DNA of 64,000 nt from Symbiodinium natans (taxonomy: Eukaryota; Sar; Dinophyceae; Suessiales; Symbiodiniaceae), in the NCBI GenBank assembly GCA_905221605.1, contig CAJNDS010002193.1, positions 507,301 to 571,300 of the forward strand, read 5' to 3'. Every line of letters starts with the position of its first letter. Position 1 is the stretch's first letter. This document shows positions 10,010 through 19,556 of this stretch, piece by piece. Under the pieces are notes generated by a model, which was given only the letters and a program-made list of their open reading frames with translations, did not search any database and was not told the origin of the DNA. Both the position numbers and the translations under genes were made by a program.

Positions 10010-11316
10010 GCCGGCAGGTTTAGGGTTTAGGGTTTAGGGTTTAGGGTCTAGGGTCTAGGGTTTAGGGTTTAGGGTTTAGGGTTTAGGGCTGTTCAGTTTA
10101 GGGTTTTGTGGCTTAGGGGAAGTGAACCGACATGAAGCACGGCACCTGGCCGTAGCACATGCATCTATCCATCGATGCATCCATATATACATATACATAA
10201 AATATACATATACATATGCATACACCCATATGTCTCTGATGGCAGAACACATGCATCGTTGCTCTGTTTATCTGCCTGAGCCTTTCTTGTGGACGCGGCT
10301 TCTTCTTCTTGTTGCAACATACGCGGATTTAGGGTTCAGGGTTTAGGGTTTAGGGTTTAGGGTTTAGGAGCTTCGGCCCGCACCCCAATTCGCAACTCTG
10401 CCTTGTCTGGGTTTTTGCTTGGGGGGGGGGGGGGGGGGCCTTTCACAGGGATTTCTGGGGCATGACCCTAAACCCTAAACCCTAAACCCTAAACCCTAAA
10501 CCCTAATTAAACCCTAAACCCTGAACCCTGAACCCTGAACCCTAAACCCTAAACCCTAATCCTACACCCTAAACCCGAAACCCGAAACCCTAAACCCTTG
10601 ATGAAGCTCTCATGTTGGTAAGCAGTTTGCATCGGGCCGCCTATCTCGTTTTTCGTGAGCATTCTGGCAGAGTCTTAGGGCCTTAGGGTCTTCGACCCAC
10701 TTCAATCAAGACAGTGGAGGGTTTAGGTTTTAGGGTTTAGGGTTTAGGGTTTAGGGTTTAGGGTTTAGGGTTTAGGGTTTAGGGTTTAGGGTTCACTGCC
10801 CTGTCTGTTTTGAAATGGAATCAGTGTGACCTCCACAGTACAGAGTGGCATATTCTTCAATTCCCTGCTACGAACCGGAAGGCCATGTTCTAAATTCGCA
10901 ATGGTTGGGTTCAGGGTTCAAGGTTCAGGGTTCAGGGTTCAGGGTTTAGGGTTTAGGGTTTAGGGTTTAGGGTTTGGGGCGCAGCCCTGCCGATTGAAGC
11001 TTGTGGCACCTCTAGACAGGCCCGAAAGGGATGCACCGCACTGCCAAGTATCCGGAAAACAACTGTGAACACCTGAAGTGCCCCTGATCCTTCGGGACCA
11101 AAAGCCAAAAATTCGGGGCTACATACCTTATGCCACCATAAACACTATTAATGTAATGAAAAAGCCCTTTTAGGGTTCATTTGGTCCTCAAGCATTCAGG
11201 GCCTGTAGGCCATTTATTGGGGAAATCTGTGCCAGGTATATACTTTAGAGTTTGGTCCTTAAAGCTGTGTACAAAGAGCCTGGACACCCCCAAAGCCAAA
11301 ACCCCACGAAAGAGAG
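10010..11316. repeat. Intron with at least five telomere-like arrays
   Basis: TTTAGGG at 10018-10090, an ATAC microsatellite 10180-10230, TTTAGGG 10329-10370, poly-G (10421-10438), CCCTAAA with CCCTGAA variants (10466-10598), TTTAGGG x11 (10718-10793) and GGTTCAG/TTTAGGG (10908-10978). A family-1 element copy is at 11086-11187. Confidence 0.75.
11086..11187. mobile_element. Family-1 introner-like copy outside recognisable coding sequence
   Basis: The left end CCTTCGGGACCAAAAGCC and right end TTTAGGGTTCATTTGGTCCT are inverted; the length is about 100 bp. No coding flank was seen, so splice use cannot be judged. Confidence 0.65.
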
Positions 11317-11343
11317 GCCCAGCTGAAGACGGCCACGGACGAG
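11317..11343 (+). CDS. Coiled-coil micro-exon (AQLKTATDE)
   Basis: 27 nt, phase 0-0; acceptor GAGAG, donor GAG|GCAGGC. First member of the short AQLK exon type, nearly identical to 13999-14025 and 17384-17410. Confidence 0.55.
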
Positions 11344-11366
11344 GCAGGCAGAGTTTGGGGTTCCAA

Positions 11367-11562
11367 GTTGGGATGTTCCCCCCCTATACGAACAGTCCTT
11401 AAAAAAAGAATTATAATCGGGGGGGTACTGTAATCCCTATTAAGGACTTCAAAGTTGGGGGGTTCCCCCCTATACTAACAGTCCTTAAAAAAAGGGGGCT
11501 TATGATCGGGGGTACTGAAATCCCTATTCAGGACTGTTAAGAAAAGCGTGGAACATCCCAAT
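11367..11562. mobile_element. Tandem pair of family-3 inverted-repeat elements
   Basis: The left unit begins GTTGGGATGTTCCCCCC. A second unit begins GTTGGGGGGTTCCCCCC near 11452, and the outer right end is GGAACATCCCAA. Both have AACAGTCCTTAAAAAAAG. The pair looks like a partial tandem duplication within one element. Confidence 0.75.
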
Positions 11563-11900
11563 GTAAGACGCAAGCCTATGCTTCGAACCTTCGGCCGCTG
11601 GGGGATTTGGGCTGTTCAGGCTTTGGAGGGTGTAGATGTGAGGACCCCGCAGCCCGAGGTTCCCAAAAGCCCAACCTAAGCCTGCAAGTGCTTCCCGAGT
11701 GTCGGAAAGCAGGCTGTGGGTTTAGGGTTTAGGGTTTAGGGTTGTTGGTTTAGGGTTTGACAAGAATCGTGTCTTTTTCGGTGCTCGCTGCGAGCTGGAT
11801 CGGCTTGAATGGTTTTGCGCTTCTTGATGGGGTTCAAGAGATCGTTGCGCTTGCGGGTTTCAGTCTTCAGCAGGAGTTTAGGATTTGGGACTTCCAGGGG

Positions 11901-12164
11901 ACTACTCCCTGAGGACCAAACGAACCCTAAAAATTTGGGGTCATACCCTAAGGTTCATGTCATCCCCTATACTAGTACATTCTTGATAATTTATGAGCCC
12001 TAAACCCTTTTAAGGTTCATGTCATCCCCTATACTAGTATAATTCCTGATAATTTATGAGCCCTTTTAAGGTTCATGTTATCCCCTATACTAGTATAATT
12101 CCTGATAATTTATGAGCCCTAAACCCTTTTAGGGTTCATTTATTCCCCAAGGTTGTGGTCAGAG
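11901..12164. mobile_element. Family-1 element with a triplicated internal unit
   Basis: The left end is TGAGGACCAAACGAACCC and the right end TTTAGGGTTCATTTATTCCCC. Between them a unit of about 62-75 bp (AAGGTTCATGTCATCCCC...TGATAATTTATGAGCCC) occurs three times. Confidence 0.7.
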
Positions 12165-12373
12165 GGCTCATGGTCCACAACAGCTTAGTAGTTAAGCAGG
12201 TGAGCTTAAACCTCTTCGGGGTCTTATATTCCCTTTGCAATCCCCTAAACCCTAGACCCTAAACCCGAAACCCTAAACCCTAAACCCTAAACCCCAAGCC
12301 CTAAACCTTGAACCTAACCTTTAGTTCCCCTAGGATACTGGACAACTAAGATAGGCCTTAGGCACGACCGCAG

Positions 12374-12421
12374 GCGGCAGCGAAGGAGCAAGAGCTCTCG
12401 GCGTCACTGGAGTCGGCCAAG
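12374..12421 (+). CDS. Coiled-coil micro-exon (AAAKEQELSASLESAK)
   Basis: 48 nt, phase 0-0; acceptor GCAG, donor AAG|GCAAGC. Consensus form of the AAAK exon. Confidence 0.7.
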
Positions 12422-12663
12422 GCAAGCCCGTTGGCAAGCCCCTTTTTCAGTTCCGAAGCTTTGTGTAAATAGAAAAATAATATATATATATATATATAAA
12501 CCTATATATATGCATAAATAAGTTTAAATCTGTATATACACACACAATCCTGCGCCCAAAAGTAGAGCTAGGAAGCCCCAAACCCTGAACCCTAAACCCT
12601 TTGCCCACCGCAAACATCGCATGTCTGGGCAATCAAGAAGGGAAATCCTAAACCAGGCCAGTA

Positions 12664-12776
12664 TCTTGGGGACTACATGAACCCCAAAAGGGTTTATATG
12701 CCCCATACACCTTAATAGGATCCATAGTAGTCTACGGTATATAACCCCCAACTTTACGGTTCATTTGGTCCCCTAA
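12664..12776. mobile_element. Family-1 element running into a CCCTAAA array
   Basis: The left end is CTTGGGGACTACATGAACCC. The right end GGTTCATTTGGTCCCC is followed immediately by CTAAACCCTAAA units, so the array replaces the last bases and the right flank. Confidence 0.7.
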
Positions 12777-13395
12777 ACCCTAAACCCTAAACCCTAAACC
12801 TAAACCCTAAACCCTAAACCCTAAACCCTAAACCCGAAACCCTAAACCCTAAACCCTAAACCCTAAACCCTAAACCCTAAACCCTAAACCCTAAATCCTA
12901 AACCCTAAACCCTAAACCCTAAACCCTAAACCCTAAACCCTAAACCCTAAACCCTACCCCCCCATAATATGGCAACTCCCGGAGGTTTTTCTGGCCTCTA
13001 GGAGTTGGGAGTTTAGGCTCTCAAGCTCAGAGCGCGTTCAAGCTTTGGGTTTAGGGTTTAGGGTTTAGGGTTTAGGGTTTAGGGTTTAGGGTTTAGGGTT
13101 TAGGGTTTAGGGTTTAGGGTTTAGGGTTTGAGGGGGTGGGTGGGGGGGAGGGACCCCAAGCTGAACAGCTGCTTCTTCCAATCTTGGAGTTGTTTCTGGT
13201 TCATATATACCTTAGTAGGAAATCGACTAGTTGGATCTGGCCCCAATTTTAGGGGTTCTTTTTGGGTCGCCAGGGTTTGGGGCACCCTCATAGCCTCTTG
13301 GCTTCATTCAGCCTAAACCCTAAACCCTAAACCCTAAACCCTGAACCCTGAACCCTGGGCTTCAGGGCCTCGCGACTCGGGGTTTATGGACAGGA

Positions 13396-13646
13396 CTGTA
13401 ACCTTTGGGACCAAACGAGCCCTACAATTAGGGTATTTACGACTATGACACCTATTACGGTATGTGAACCCTAAAATTAGGGCATATGCTATACTACTGT
13501 AATTCCTATAAAGGTAAGGTACATGAGCCATACACTCTTTTTGGGACCCACATGAGCCCTAAAATTCGGGCAGATACTACTGTAATTCCTATTGTAAGGT
13601 ATATGAGCCCCAAACCCTTTTAGGGCTCATTTCGTCCCAAAGGAAC
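13396..13646. mobile_element. Stacked family-1 copies
   Basis: Left ends are seen at 13397 (CTTTGGGACCAAACGAGCCC) and near 13541 (TTGGGACCCACATGAGCCC), with an outer right end TTTAGGGCTCATTTCGTCCC (13618-13637). At least two further core motifs (GTAATTCCTAT) lie between, indicating nested or tandem insertions. Confidence 0.65.
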
Positions 13647-13745
13647 ACGTGCAGAAAGGCCCGCAGCCTTGTAAGAGTTTACCCGTGAGCCCCCAGGAGG
13701 AGTTGTGTTTGCTGGGGCCTCCCCCATGCAGCTATACACGTCGGG

Positions 13746-13810
13746 ATGCTGCGCATAGCGAAGCTCTCAGGGGAGCATGTGATGCCCGACGTGGAAACCA
13801 TAACAACAAC
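13746..13810 (+). pseudogene. UBL-ANK fragment H: only the first strand of the UBL domain
   Basis: ATG at 13746 opens MLRIAKLSGE, matching the N-terminus of loci B-G. It diverges after about 10-12 codons and stops soon after. The upstream 100 bp (CCGCAGCCTTGTAAG, then GGGGCCTCCCCCATGCAGCT) is homologous to the leader of loci C, E and G. No ankyrin codons follow. It sits between an AAAK and an AQLK micro-exon, the usual place for the nested gene, so it is best read as a deletion remnant. Confidence 0.6.
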
Positions 13811-13998
13811 TCTATTGGGAGATATTTAATATTAGGGGGGAGCGGGGGGTTTGAATATCCTCGGGAGCGGAGCGGGTTAACGCCCCCAAGACCCCGTGTT
13901 GACACCCCCTAAAACAGCCCTAAAACCTAAAACCCTAAAGCTTAAACCCGAAGCCCTATACCCTAAACTCTAAACCTTAAACCCTAAACCATATGGAG

Positions 13999-14025
13999 GC
14001 CCAGCTGAAGACGGCCACGGACGAG
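13999..14025 (+). CDS. Coiled-coil micro-exon (AQLKTATDE)
   Basis: 27 nt, phase 0-0; acceptor TGGAG, donor GAG|GCAGAG. Confidence 0.55.
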
Positions 14026-14419
14026 GCAGAGCTTGGGGGCCTCCTATGAAGATACCCCCACTAATGCACCCCTAAACCCTAAACCCTGAACCCTAAACGC
14101 CAAACCCGAAACCCTAAACCCTGAACCCTGAACCCTGAGCCCTAAATCCTGAACCCCAAGCCGTTGGGGGGGGGGGGGTTCAGGAATGTTCAGGCCTTGC
14201 CGCGCGAGGCTGCATAGAGTTTAGGGTTAAGGGTTTAGGGTTTTGGGTCTATAGGGTGTTTAGGGTTAGGGTGCTTCGTTCTGCGAGGCTTGAAGCGCTT
14301 GTTGGGCTTTCGGCTTGTTGGGGTTCAAGAGCTTGTGGCTTTCAGTCCTCCACAAGAGTGTGCGGCTTTTGGGGGGCTGATGTACTCAGAGGGTTCACAG
14401 GGTCCACTCGGCACGACAG
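14026..14419. repeat. Intron with CCCTAAA/CCCTGAA variants and poly-G
   Basis: C-rich heptamer variants at 14061-14160, 12 G at 14165-14177, TTTAGGG variants 14219-14270. The segment 14320-14370 (GTTCAAGAGCTTGTGGCTTTC) is similar to 11827 and 17635, i.e. paralogous intron DNA. Confidence 0.6.
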
Positions 14420-14467
14420 GCGGCTGCGAAGGAGCAAGAGCTCGCGGCGTCACTGGAGTCGGCCAAG
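14420..14467 (+). CDS. Coiled-coil micro-exon (AAAKEQELAASLESAK)
   Basis: 48 nt, phase 0-0; acceptor ACAG, donor AAG|GCGATT. UBL-ANK locus C follows before the partner AQLK exon. Confidence 0.7.
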
Positions 14468-15816
14468 GCGATTGAGCCCAAACCCTAAATCTTAAACCCT
14501 AAACCCTAAACCCTAAATCCCAGACCCTTAATCCCTAACACCCAAACCCTCAACCCACTTTCCAAGTTTCCATGCGTGCTGCGTCCAAGCCCCAATACTA
14601 GAGTCGGATTCCCCAGCCCGAGACATAGGTAAGACCTCGGGATGTTCCCCCTTGTACTAACAGTCCTAATTAGGAGTTCTTGTACCCCCCAATGACAATC
14701 CCTATTAAGGAGGACGAAAGTACCAACCCCTAGGCCCTAAGCCCCATAACAGAAATGGCGGCTTCGAGATAGTTTGGCCGTAAGGGTTTGGAGTCATTTT
14801 GAGTTTGGAGTGGAAGTAGGGTTTAGGGTTTAGGGTTTAGGGTAAACCCTAAACCCTAAACCCTAATGCATTCAAGCCTCTCATCTTTCCGGTCATCTTG
14901 GGGCATCTGAAGCCGCAAGTTTTCCACGTCAGAGTACCCCCGCATAGGGGGGTTCACTTTCCAGAAGACAAGCCAGGGACCCTACTTACCTACCGTTTTA
15001 AGGGGTTATACCTACTAAATAGGTGTATCCTTACTACTAAACCGTAGGTACATCGGGTCCAAGGAGAACCATGCACGTTAAGCAGCGTCAGGGTTCAGGG
15101 CTTCCAGTGGCCTCTTCGTCTCCTCTGCGGAGACGAGCAGACTGCGCTGTTCAACAACACAGGATCTTACTATTTGGGAATCTATATTGAGGGTCCCTTT
15201 ATTTTCGTAAACCCTAAACCCGAAACCCTAAACCCTAAACCCTAAACCCTAAACCCTAAACCCTAAACCCTAAACCCTAAACCCTAAACCCCCCACATGG
15301 GGGGGTGTCTGGGCGCTGAACCCTAAACCTTGTAGACCCTCAGCACCGCCTCCACCACCCCCCCGGACCAGGATGGCAGAGGTCTTATAAACCCTAAACC
15401 CTTTAGGGTTTAGGGTTTAGGGTTTAGGGTTTAGGGTTTAGGGTTTAGGGTTTAGGGTTTAGGGTTTAGGGTTAAGCGTTAAACCCTAAACCCTAAACCC
15501 TAAACCCTTTGGCTTCGGTGGTTGCGGCAGCCGGTTGGCTCCAGGAGGGGTTTCCAGGATCTCGCTAAACTGTCTTGTTTTGGAGAGGCTCACGTTCCAA
15601 CAGCAATTAGAGGCCCCAATATAGGGGCCTGAATAATTAGAAAGGGTTTTGGGGGTTGTTATATAGTTATAAATTAAGGGACCATACAAGGGAATAATGG
15701 TAGTACTTATTCCGACTCCTACATCACATGTACAGAAAGGCACGCAGCCTTGCAAGGTCTTCCGGTTTTTCCGGTATCGCCCAGGAAGAAGTGTGTTTGA
15801 AGGGGCCTCATCTTCC
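14468..15816. repeat. Intron with palindromic telomere-like junctions upstream of locus C
   Basis: A family-3 relic is at 14638-14723. A TTTAGGG run turns directly into a CCCTAAA run at 14817-14872. CCCTAAA (15207-15290) is followed by a C-G-C alternation at 15385-15508. Sequence 15510-15540 (GGCTTCGGTGGTTGCGGCAG) recurs upstream of locus G at 39029, suggesting a shared 5' flank. Confidence 0.7.
14638..14723. mobile_element. Family-3 element, right end lost
   Basis: Left end CGGGATGTTCCCCCTTGTAC, AACAGTCCTAAT, and inner CCCTATTAAGG are present. The expected GGAACATCCC end is absent. Confidence 0.6.
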
Positions 15817-16002
15817 ATGCAGCTCGATGAGCGGATGCTGCGCGTAACGAAGCTCTCAGGGGAGGAGGTGGCGAGCATAGCCGTCGGGGAGGTGAGCGAC
15901 GTGGGTGCTCTGAAGCGGCGCCTGCAGCTGCCAGGCATGCCGGCACGCTTCCGGCAGAGGCTCCTCTTCAACGGCAGTGTGCCGGAGGATACGGTCGAAC
16001 TG

Positions 16003-16116
16003 GAATCTTGGGGATCAAAGGAACCCTAAAATTGGGATCATATACCCGGTATGACTATAGTTCCTATTAAGGTAATGTGAGCCCTAAACCCTTTTAAGGC
16101 TCATTTGGTCCCCAAG
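16003..16116 (+). mobile_element. Introner inside the UBL domain of locus C (GA-AG, 114 nt)
   Basis: The flanks CTG|GAATCT and CCAAG|GACTCT form an imperfect target duplication GGA(A/C)TC. The termini CTTGGGGATCAAAGGAACCC and GGCTCATTTGGTCCCCAAG are inverted. Removal restores ELDSEMDLQL, matching ELDSPMDLQL of the paralogues, which is the clearest proof that the element is an intron. Confidence 0.9.
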
Positions 16117-16419
16117 GACTCTGAAATGGACCTGCAACTGGCGCTGCTGCCCTTCGCCAAAGTCTCGCGCAGACAGGCGGAGGAGTTCACAGACGCCGCG
16201 CAACGTGGCTCCGTAGCCGAGGCAGGAGTTTATTGACAGCCGTACCCTTGTTGTCTGTTTTCTCCCGAAGGCTTCAAGAACTCTTCTTTCAGGTTTTTTG
16301 GGGCCCAAAGGCCTTATGGTATAAGGGCTTTGCTCTAATTTTGAGCCTTAGGGAAAGAGCAGACAGAGTTAAACTGCACGGATCCCCCCCCAGACCTGCA
16401 GGTGGAGGCCATGCTCCAG

Positions 16420-16507
16420 GGTTTAGGGTTTAGGGTTTAGGGTTTAGGGTCTAGGGTCTAGGGTTTAGGGTTTAGGGTTTAGGGTCTAGGGTTTAGGGTT
16501 TAGGGTC
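16420..16507 (+). repeat. TTTAGGG array replacing ankyrin codons in locus C
   Basis: About 12 units (TTTAGGG/TCTAGGG) begin directly after CTCCAG and end at GGTCCCGGGAAGG. No introner termini are seen. Confidence 0.85.
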
Positions 16508-17103
16508 CCGGGAAGGCCATGTTGAAGTTGTCGCTCTGCTGTTGGAAGGGTGTGCCGATCTGGTAAGTTATAATCTCTTTATTCTACACAAAACAGTTTT
16601 GCAGCTCTGATGGCGGCATCTGAAAATGGCCACGTCGATGTGGCTCGCTTGCTGCTGGAGGCCGGTGCCAAGAAGGACTTGACGAACAGAAACGATGACC
16701 AGCTCTCTTGCTGGCAGCTGGCAGAGGCCATGTTGAAGTTGCGCGTTTGCTCTTAGAGGCCGGCGCCAGCAAGGACTTGGTGAACGCGTTCGGATATACA
16801 GCTCTGATGGAGGCATCTGCAAGCGGGCATGTCAAAGTTGTATGCGTGTTGCTGGAGGCCGGCGCCGACAAGGACTTTGCTGACGAGCTTGGTCATAACG
16901 CTCTGATGGAAGCATCTGCAAGCGGGCATGTGGGAGTTGCACGGTTGCTGGCAGAGGCAGGCGCCAACCAGGACTTGGCGAACGAGAAAGGTGATACAGC
17001 TCTGAAGCTGGCCTCTAGGCGCGGCTGTGCTGAGATTGTACATTTGCTGTCGGACGCAGATGGCGCGAAATTGAGCACCGGCAAGCGCCGGAGGCTCTCG
17101 TAG

Positions 17104-17383
17104 CTCTCTTTTCAAATCACGCCGAAGGAAGCCCTTGGCCGCAGCAATGCTCATTTGCAACCTGCAGCTTGGCGTGTGCTTGCAAGGGCAAAAGAACGAT
17201 GCGCGGGCCCTGCCAAAAAGGCACCCTGCAGGCCCTCCTCGAAGGCCCCCCTTGAAGGCCCCAAGAACCCGTTAATGAATCTAGTGGGGTACCATCTATC
17301 CAGGACCTCCAGGGGCTGAGACTGCGTTACACCCCTTTTCGACACCCCTGGAAGACCCCCCCCCCCCGTCCCGTGTGTTGAAG
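17104..17383. other. Spacer between locus C and the next micro-exon
   Basis: Unique 3' flank of locus C plus a short poly-C (17356-17367). No gene. Confidence 0.6.
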
Positions 17384-17410
17384 GCCCAGCTGAAAACGGC
17401 CACGGACGAG
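17384..17410 (+). CDS. Coiled-coil micro-exon (AQLKTATDE)
   Basis: 27 nt, phase 0-0; acceptor TTGAAG, donor GAG|GCAGAG. Confidence 0.55.
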
Positions 17411-18039
17411 GCAGAGTGTGGGGTTCAATGCGTAACCCTAAACCCTAAACCCTAAACCCTAAACCCTAAACCCGAAACCCTGTAAGGTGCAATCCAATCT
17501 CCCGAGGGATCCCCTAGTAAGGAAGGCTTCGGCCCTTGAAAGGCTCAAGGTGTGTTGGGTTTAGGGTTTAGGGCCTAAAGGCCCTAAACTTTAGGGTTTT
17601 GGGTTTTGGGTTTTGGGTTTAGGGTTTAGGGTTTACAGTCTTCAAGAGATTCTCGAGCTTGTGGGCCTCTTTCTTCGGTCATCGAGTGGCTTAGGGTTCA
17701 GGATTTGCAGGGTTTCGGGATTGTTGTGGTATATATATATATATATACTAGTTAGTCAATTCATACATATATATATATACAAAGATTTACTAGTTAGTCA
17801 ATTCATACATATATATATATATAGACAAAGGGTTCAGGGATTATTGTATAGGGTTTCGGGCTTAGGGTTTGGGGATGCCGGGGCTCCTGGGGTAAACCCT
17901 AAACCTTGAACCCTAAACCTTGAACCCTAAGCCCTATCTAAACCCTAAACCCTAAACCCTAAACCCTAAACCCTAAACCCTAAACCCTAAACCCTAAACC
18001 CTAAACCCTAAACCCTAAACCCTAAAGCCTAAGCTGCAG
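17411..18039. repeat. Intron: CCCTAAA array and duplicated AT microsatellite
   Basis: CCCTAAA 17434-17475, TTTAGGG/TTTTGGG 17596-17630, an AT-rich unit with CTAGTTAGTCAATTCATAC repeated twice (17720-17825), then about 16 CCCTAAA units (17935-18028) ending 11 nt before the next exon. Confidence 0.75.
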
Positions 18040-18087
18040 GCGGCGGCGAAGGAGCAGAAGCTCTCGGCGTCACTGGAGTCGGCGGAG
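18040..18087 (+). CDS. Coiled-coil micro-exon (AAAKEQKLSASLESAE)
   Basis: 48 nt, phase 0-0; acceptor TGCAG, donor GAG|GCAGAT. Confidence 0.7.
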
Positions 18088-19514
18088 GCAGATTTTGCAA
18101 AAACCTCACGTGCCACCCTATACAATAGACCTTAAACCCTTTATGTATATATATATATATGTATATGAATGAATTCATTAATGAGTACATGTACATATAT
18201 ATATATATAGAGATAGATATATATATATATATCTGTGTGTATATATCCTGAAAGGGATTGCGGCTCATATACCCTAATAAGGGTTAAAGCAATTTAAGCT
18301 CTATGACCCCCAACTTGAGGGTTTAGTTGGCTAAGGATAATGTTTCCAAGCAAGGGTTTTATTCGGAGAGCTGTTGAAGCTTTAGGGGTTTTAATCGGGT
18401 TTTTCGGCGGCTTTTCGAGTGTCGGGGGGGGAGGGGGGGGGCTAAACCGAAACCCGAAACCCGAAACCCTAAACCCTAAACCCTAAGCCCCATCCGCATA
18501 AAGCGGCCTGGGTGCACCCAATCCCGACTGCGCTCATATGTAAGCCCCGGACAATCCTAAGCCTTAGACCGGTTCAGGGTTTAGGGTTTAGGGTTTTGGG
18601 TTTAGGGTTTAGGGTTTAGGGTTTAGGGTTTAGGGTTTAGGGTTTAGGTACATCCCCTAGACCCGAAAAGCACATCAAAGGTAAGACCCCGTAACCCTGA
18701 ACCCAAATCCCCGTTGGACACGCCAAAACCCCTGTCAACCCATAATATCATACACCAGAACCAAACAAAAGGCATCCTATGTTCCCTCTGGGACAGAGTC
18801 CCGAGCCTTGAAACCCGATTCAAGGTTTCATGGCTTTTGAGGGCATTTCTAGGTCTTCGTTTTGGCCTTCATACTTTTTTGTTTATCGTTACTGAAAGGT
18901 TTTCTAGAAGGTCTTTAGAGTTATGTCTATGAATCCTGGTAATGTCTGAGAAGGGTCTGCAGAATTATTTCTGTGGAAAATCTGTGTCCAATGTGTGTTC
19001 CTGAAGAGTGGAAAATCTGTGGAGAATCTGCGGCCTTTAGAATTGTTGGTTTCGAATCGGTGGAGAATCTGTGTAAAAGCTGTTCTGTGGAAAATCCGCG
19101 GAATATCTGTGTCTCCCCCCCCATAGAACGGTGAGATTTTGGAGGGTTCAGGCTGGGGGGGCCCCGGACACAGATTTGCCACATTCTCCAGAGATTTTCC
19201 ACAGATTTCGAGCTACGTCGCCATCCCCCGAAATATGTCAGGCGACAAATGAAAACACCGAAAAACAAAAAACACAAAAGACAGATTGCATTTTCTGAAA
19301 TTCACACTTATTCTACAGATGTTTGCGAATTGAGTATTTCGGAAACCCAGACATTGCTAAGCACTCATACTCATAAGTTCAGAGTTTTTTTTTGCAGCCC
19401 TAAACCCTAAACCCTAAACCCTAAACCCTAAACCCTAAACCCTAAACCCTAAACCCTAAACCCTAAACCCTAAGCCCTAAACCCTAAACCCTAAACCCTA
19501 AACCCTAAACCCAG
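18088..19514. repeat. Intron: AT microsatellites, TGTGGAAAATCTG repeats, arrays
   Basis: AT microsatellites at 18140-18250, TTTAGGG x10 (18576-18650), and a segment (18950-19210) with degenerate CTGTGGAAAATCTGTG repeats plus an inverted counterpart (CACAGATTTGCCACATTCTC, 19169). About 16 CCCTAAA units (19399-19512) directly precede the next exon. Confidence 0.7.
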
Positions 19515-19556
19515 TCCCTGGATCTGGAGGCGCAGCTGAGGGCGGCGAAGGATGAG
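19515..19556 (+). CDS. Coiled-coil micro-exon (SLDLEAQLRAAKDE)
   Basis: 42 nt, phase 0-0; acceptor CCCAG, donor GAG|GCGGCT. Longer AQLR type, the homologue of 49599-49646. Confidence 0.7.

Larger units (their letters stand above)
11344..12373. repeat. Intron with family-3 pair and expanded introner
   Basis: Two adjacent family-3 elements (11367-11562), a short G-array (11719-11758), a long family-1 element with internal triplication (11901-12164), and CCCTAAA variants (12245-12310). No gene seen. Confidence 0.7.
12422..13998. repeat. Intron with long CCCTAAA and TTTAGGG arrays, introner relics and UBL fragment H
   Basis: AT microsatellite (12480-12500), a family-1 copy (12664-12776), about 26 CCCTAAA units (12774-12955), about 12 TTTAGGG units (13047-13130), stacked introner copies (13396-13646), UBL fragment H (13746-13810) and short CCCTAAA runs (13909-13990). 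Confidence 0.75.
15817..17103 (+). pseudogene. UBL-ANK locus C, interrupted by an array and frameshifts
   Basis: The UBL part is intact: exon 15817-16002 (start MQLDERMLRVTKLSGEE), a GA-AG introner (16003-16116) and exon 16117-16221. Donor GC (GAG|GCAGGA) and acceptor 16401 give exon 3, which starts VEAMLQ. At 16420 the ankyrin codons are replaced by a TTTAGGG array to about 16507, and some 20 expected residues (LPQDPNL...) are missing. Reading resumes at EGHVEVVALLLEG. It breaks near 16563-16602 (a GTAAGT-like site whose removal leaves the wrong phase) and again near 16695-16700. From about 16701 a clean frame has three to four repeats and ends STGKRRRLS (TAG 17101-17103). It is probably a recent pseudogene; assembly error or unrecognised introns are possible. 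Confidence 0.65.

Noticed and set aside
16563-16602. A 34-40 nt GTAAGT...CAG intron in locus C
   Set aside because: Its removal leaves the next ankyrin codons out of frame, so it is treated as part of the damage.
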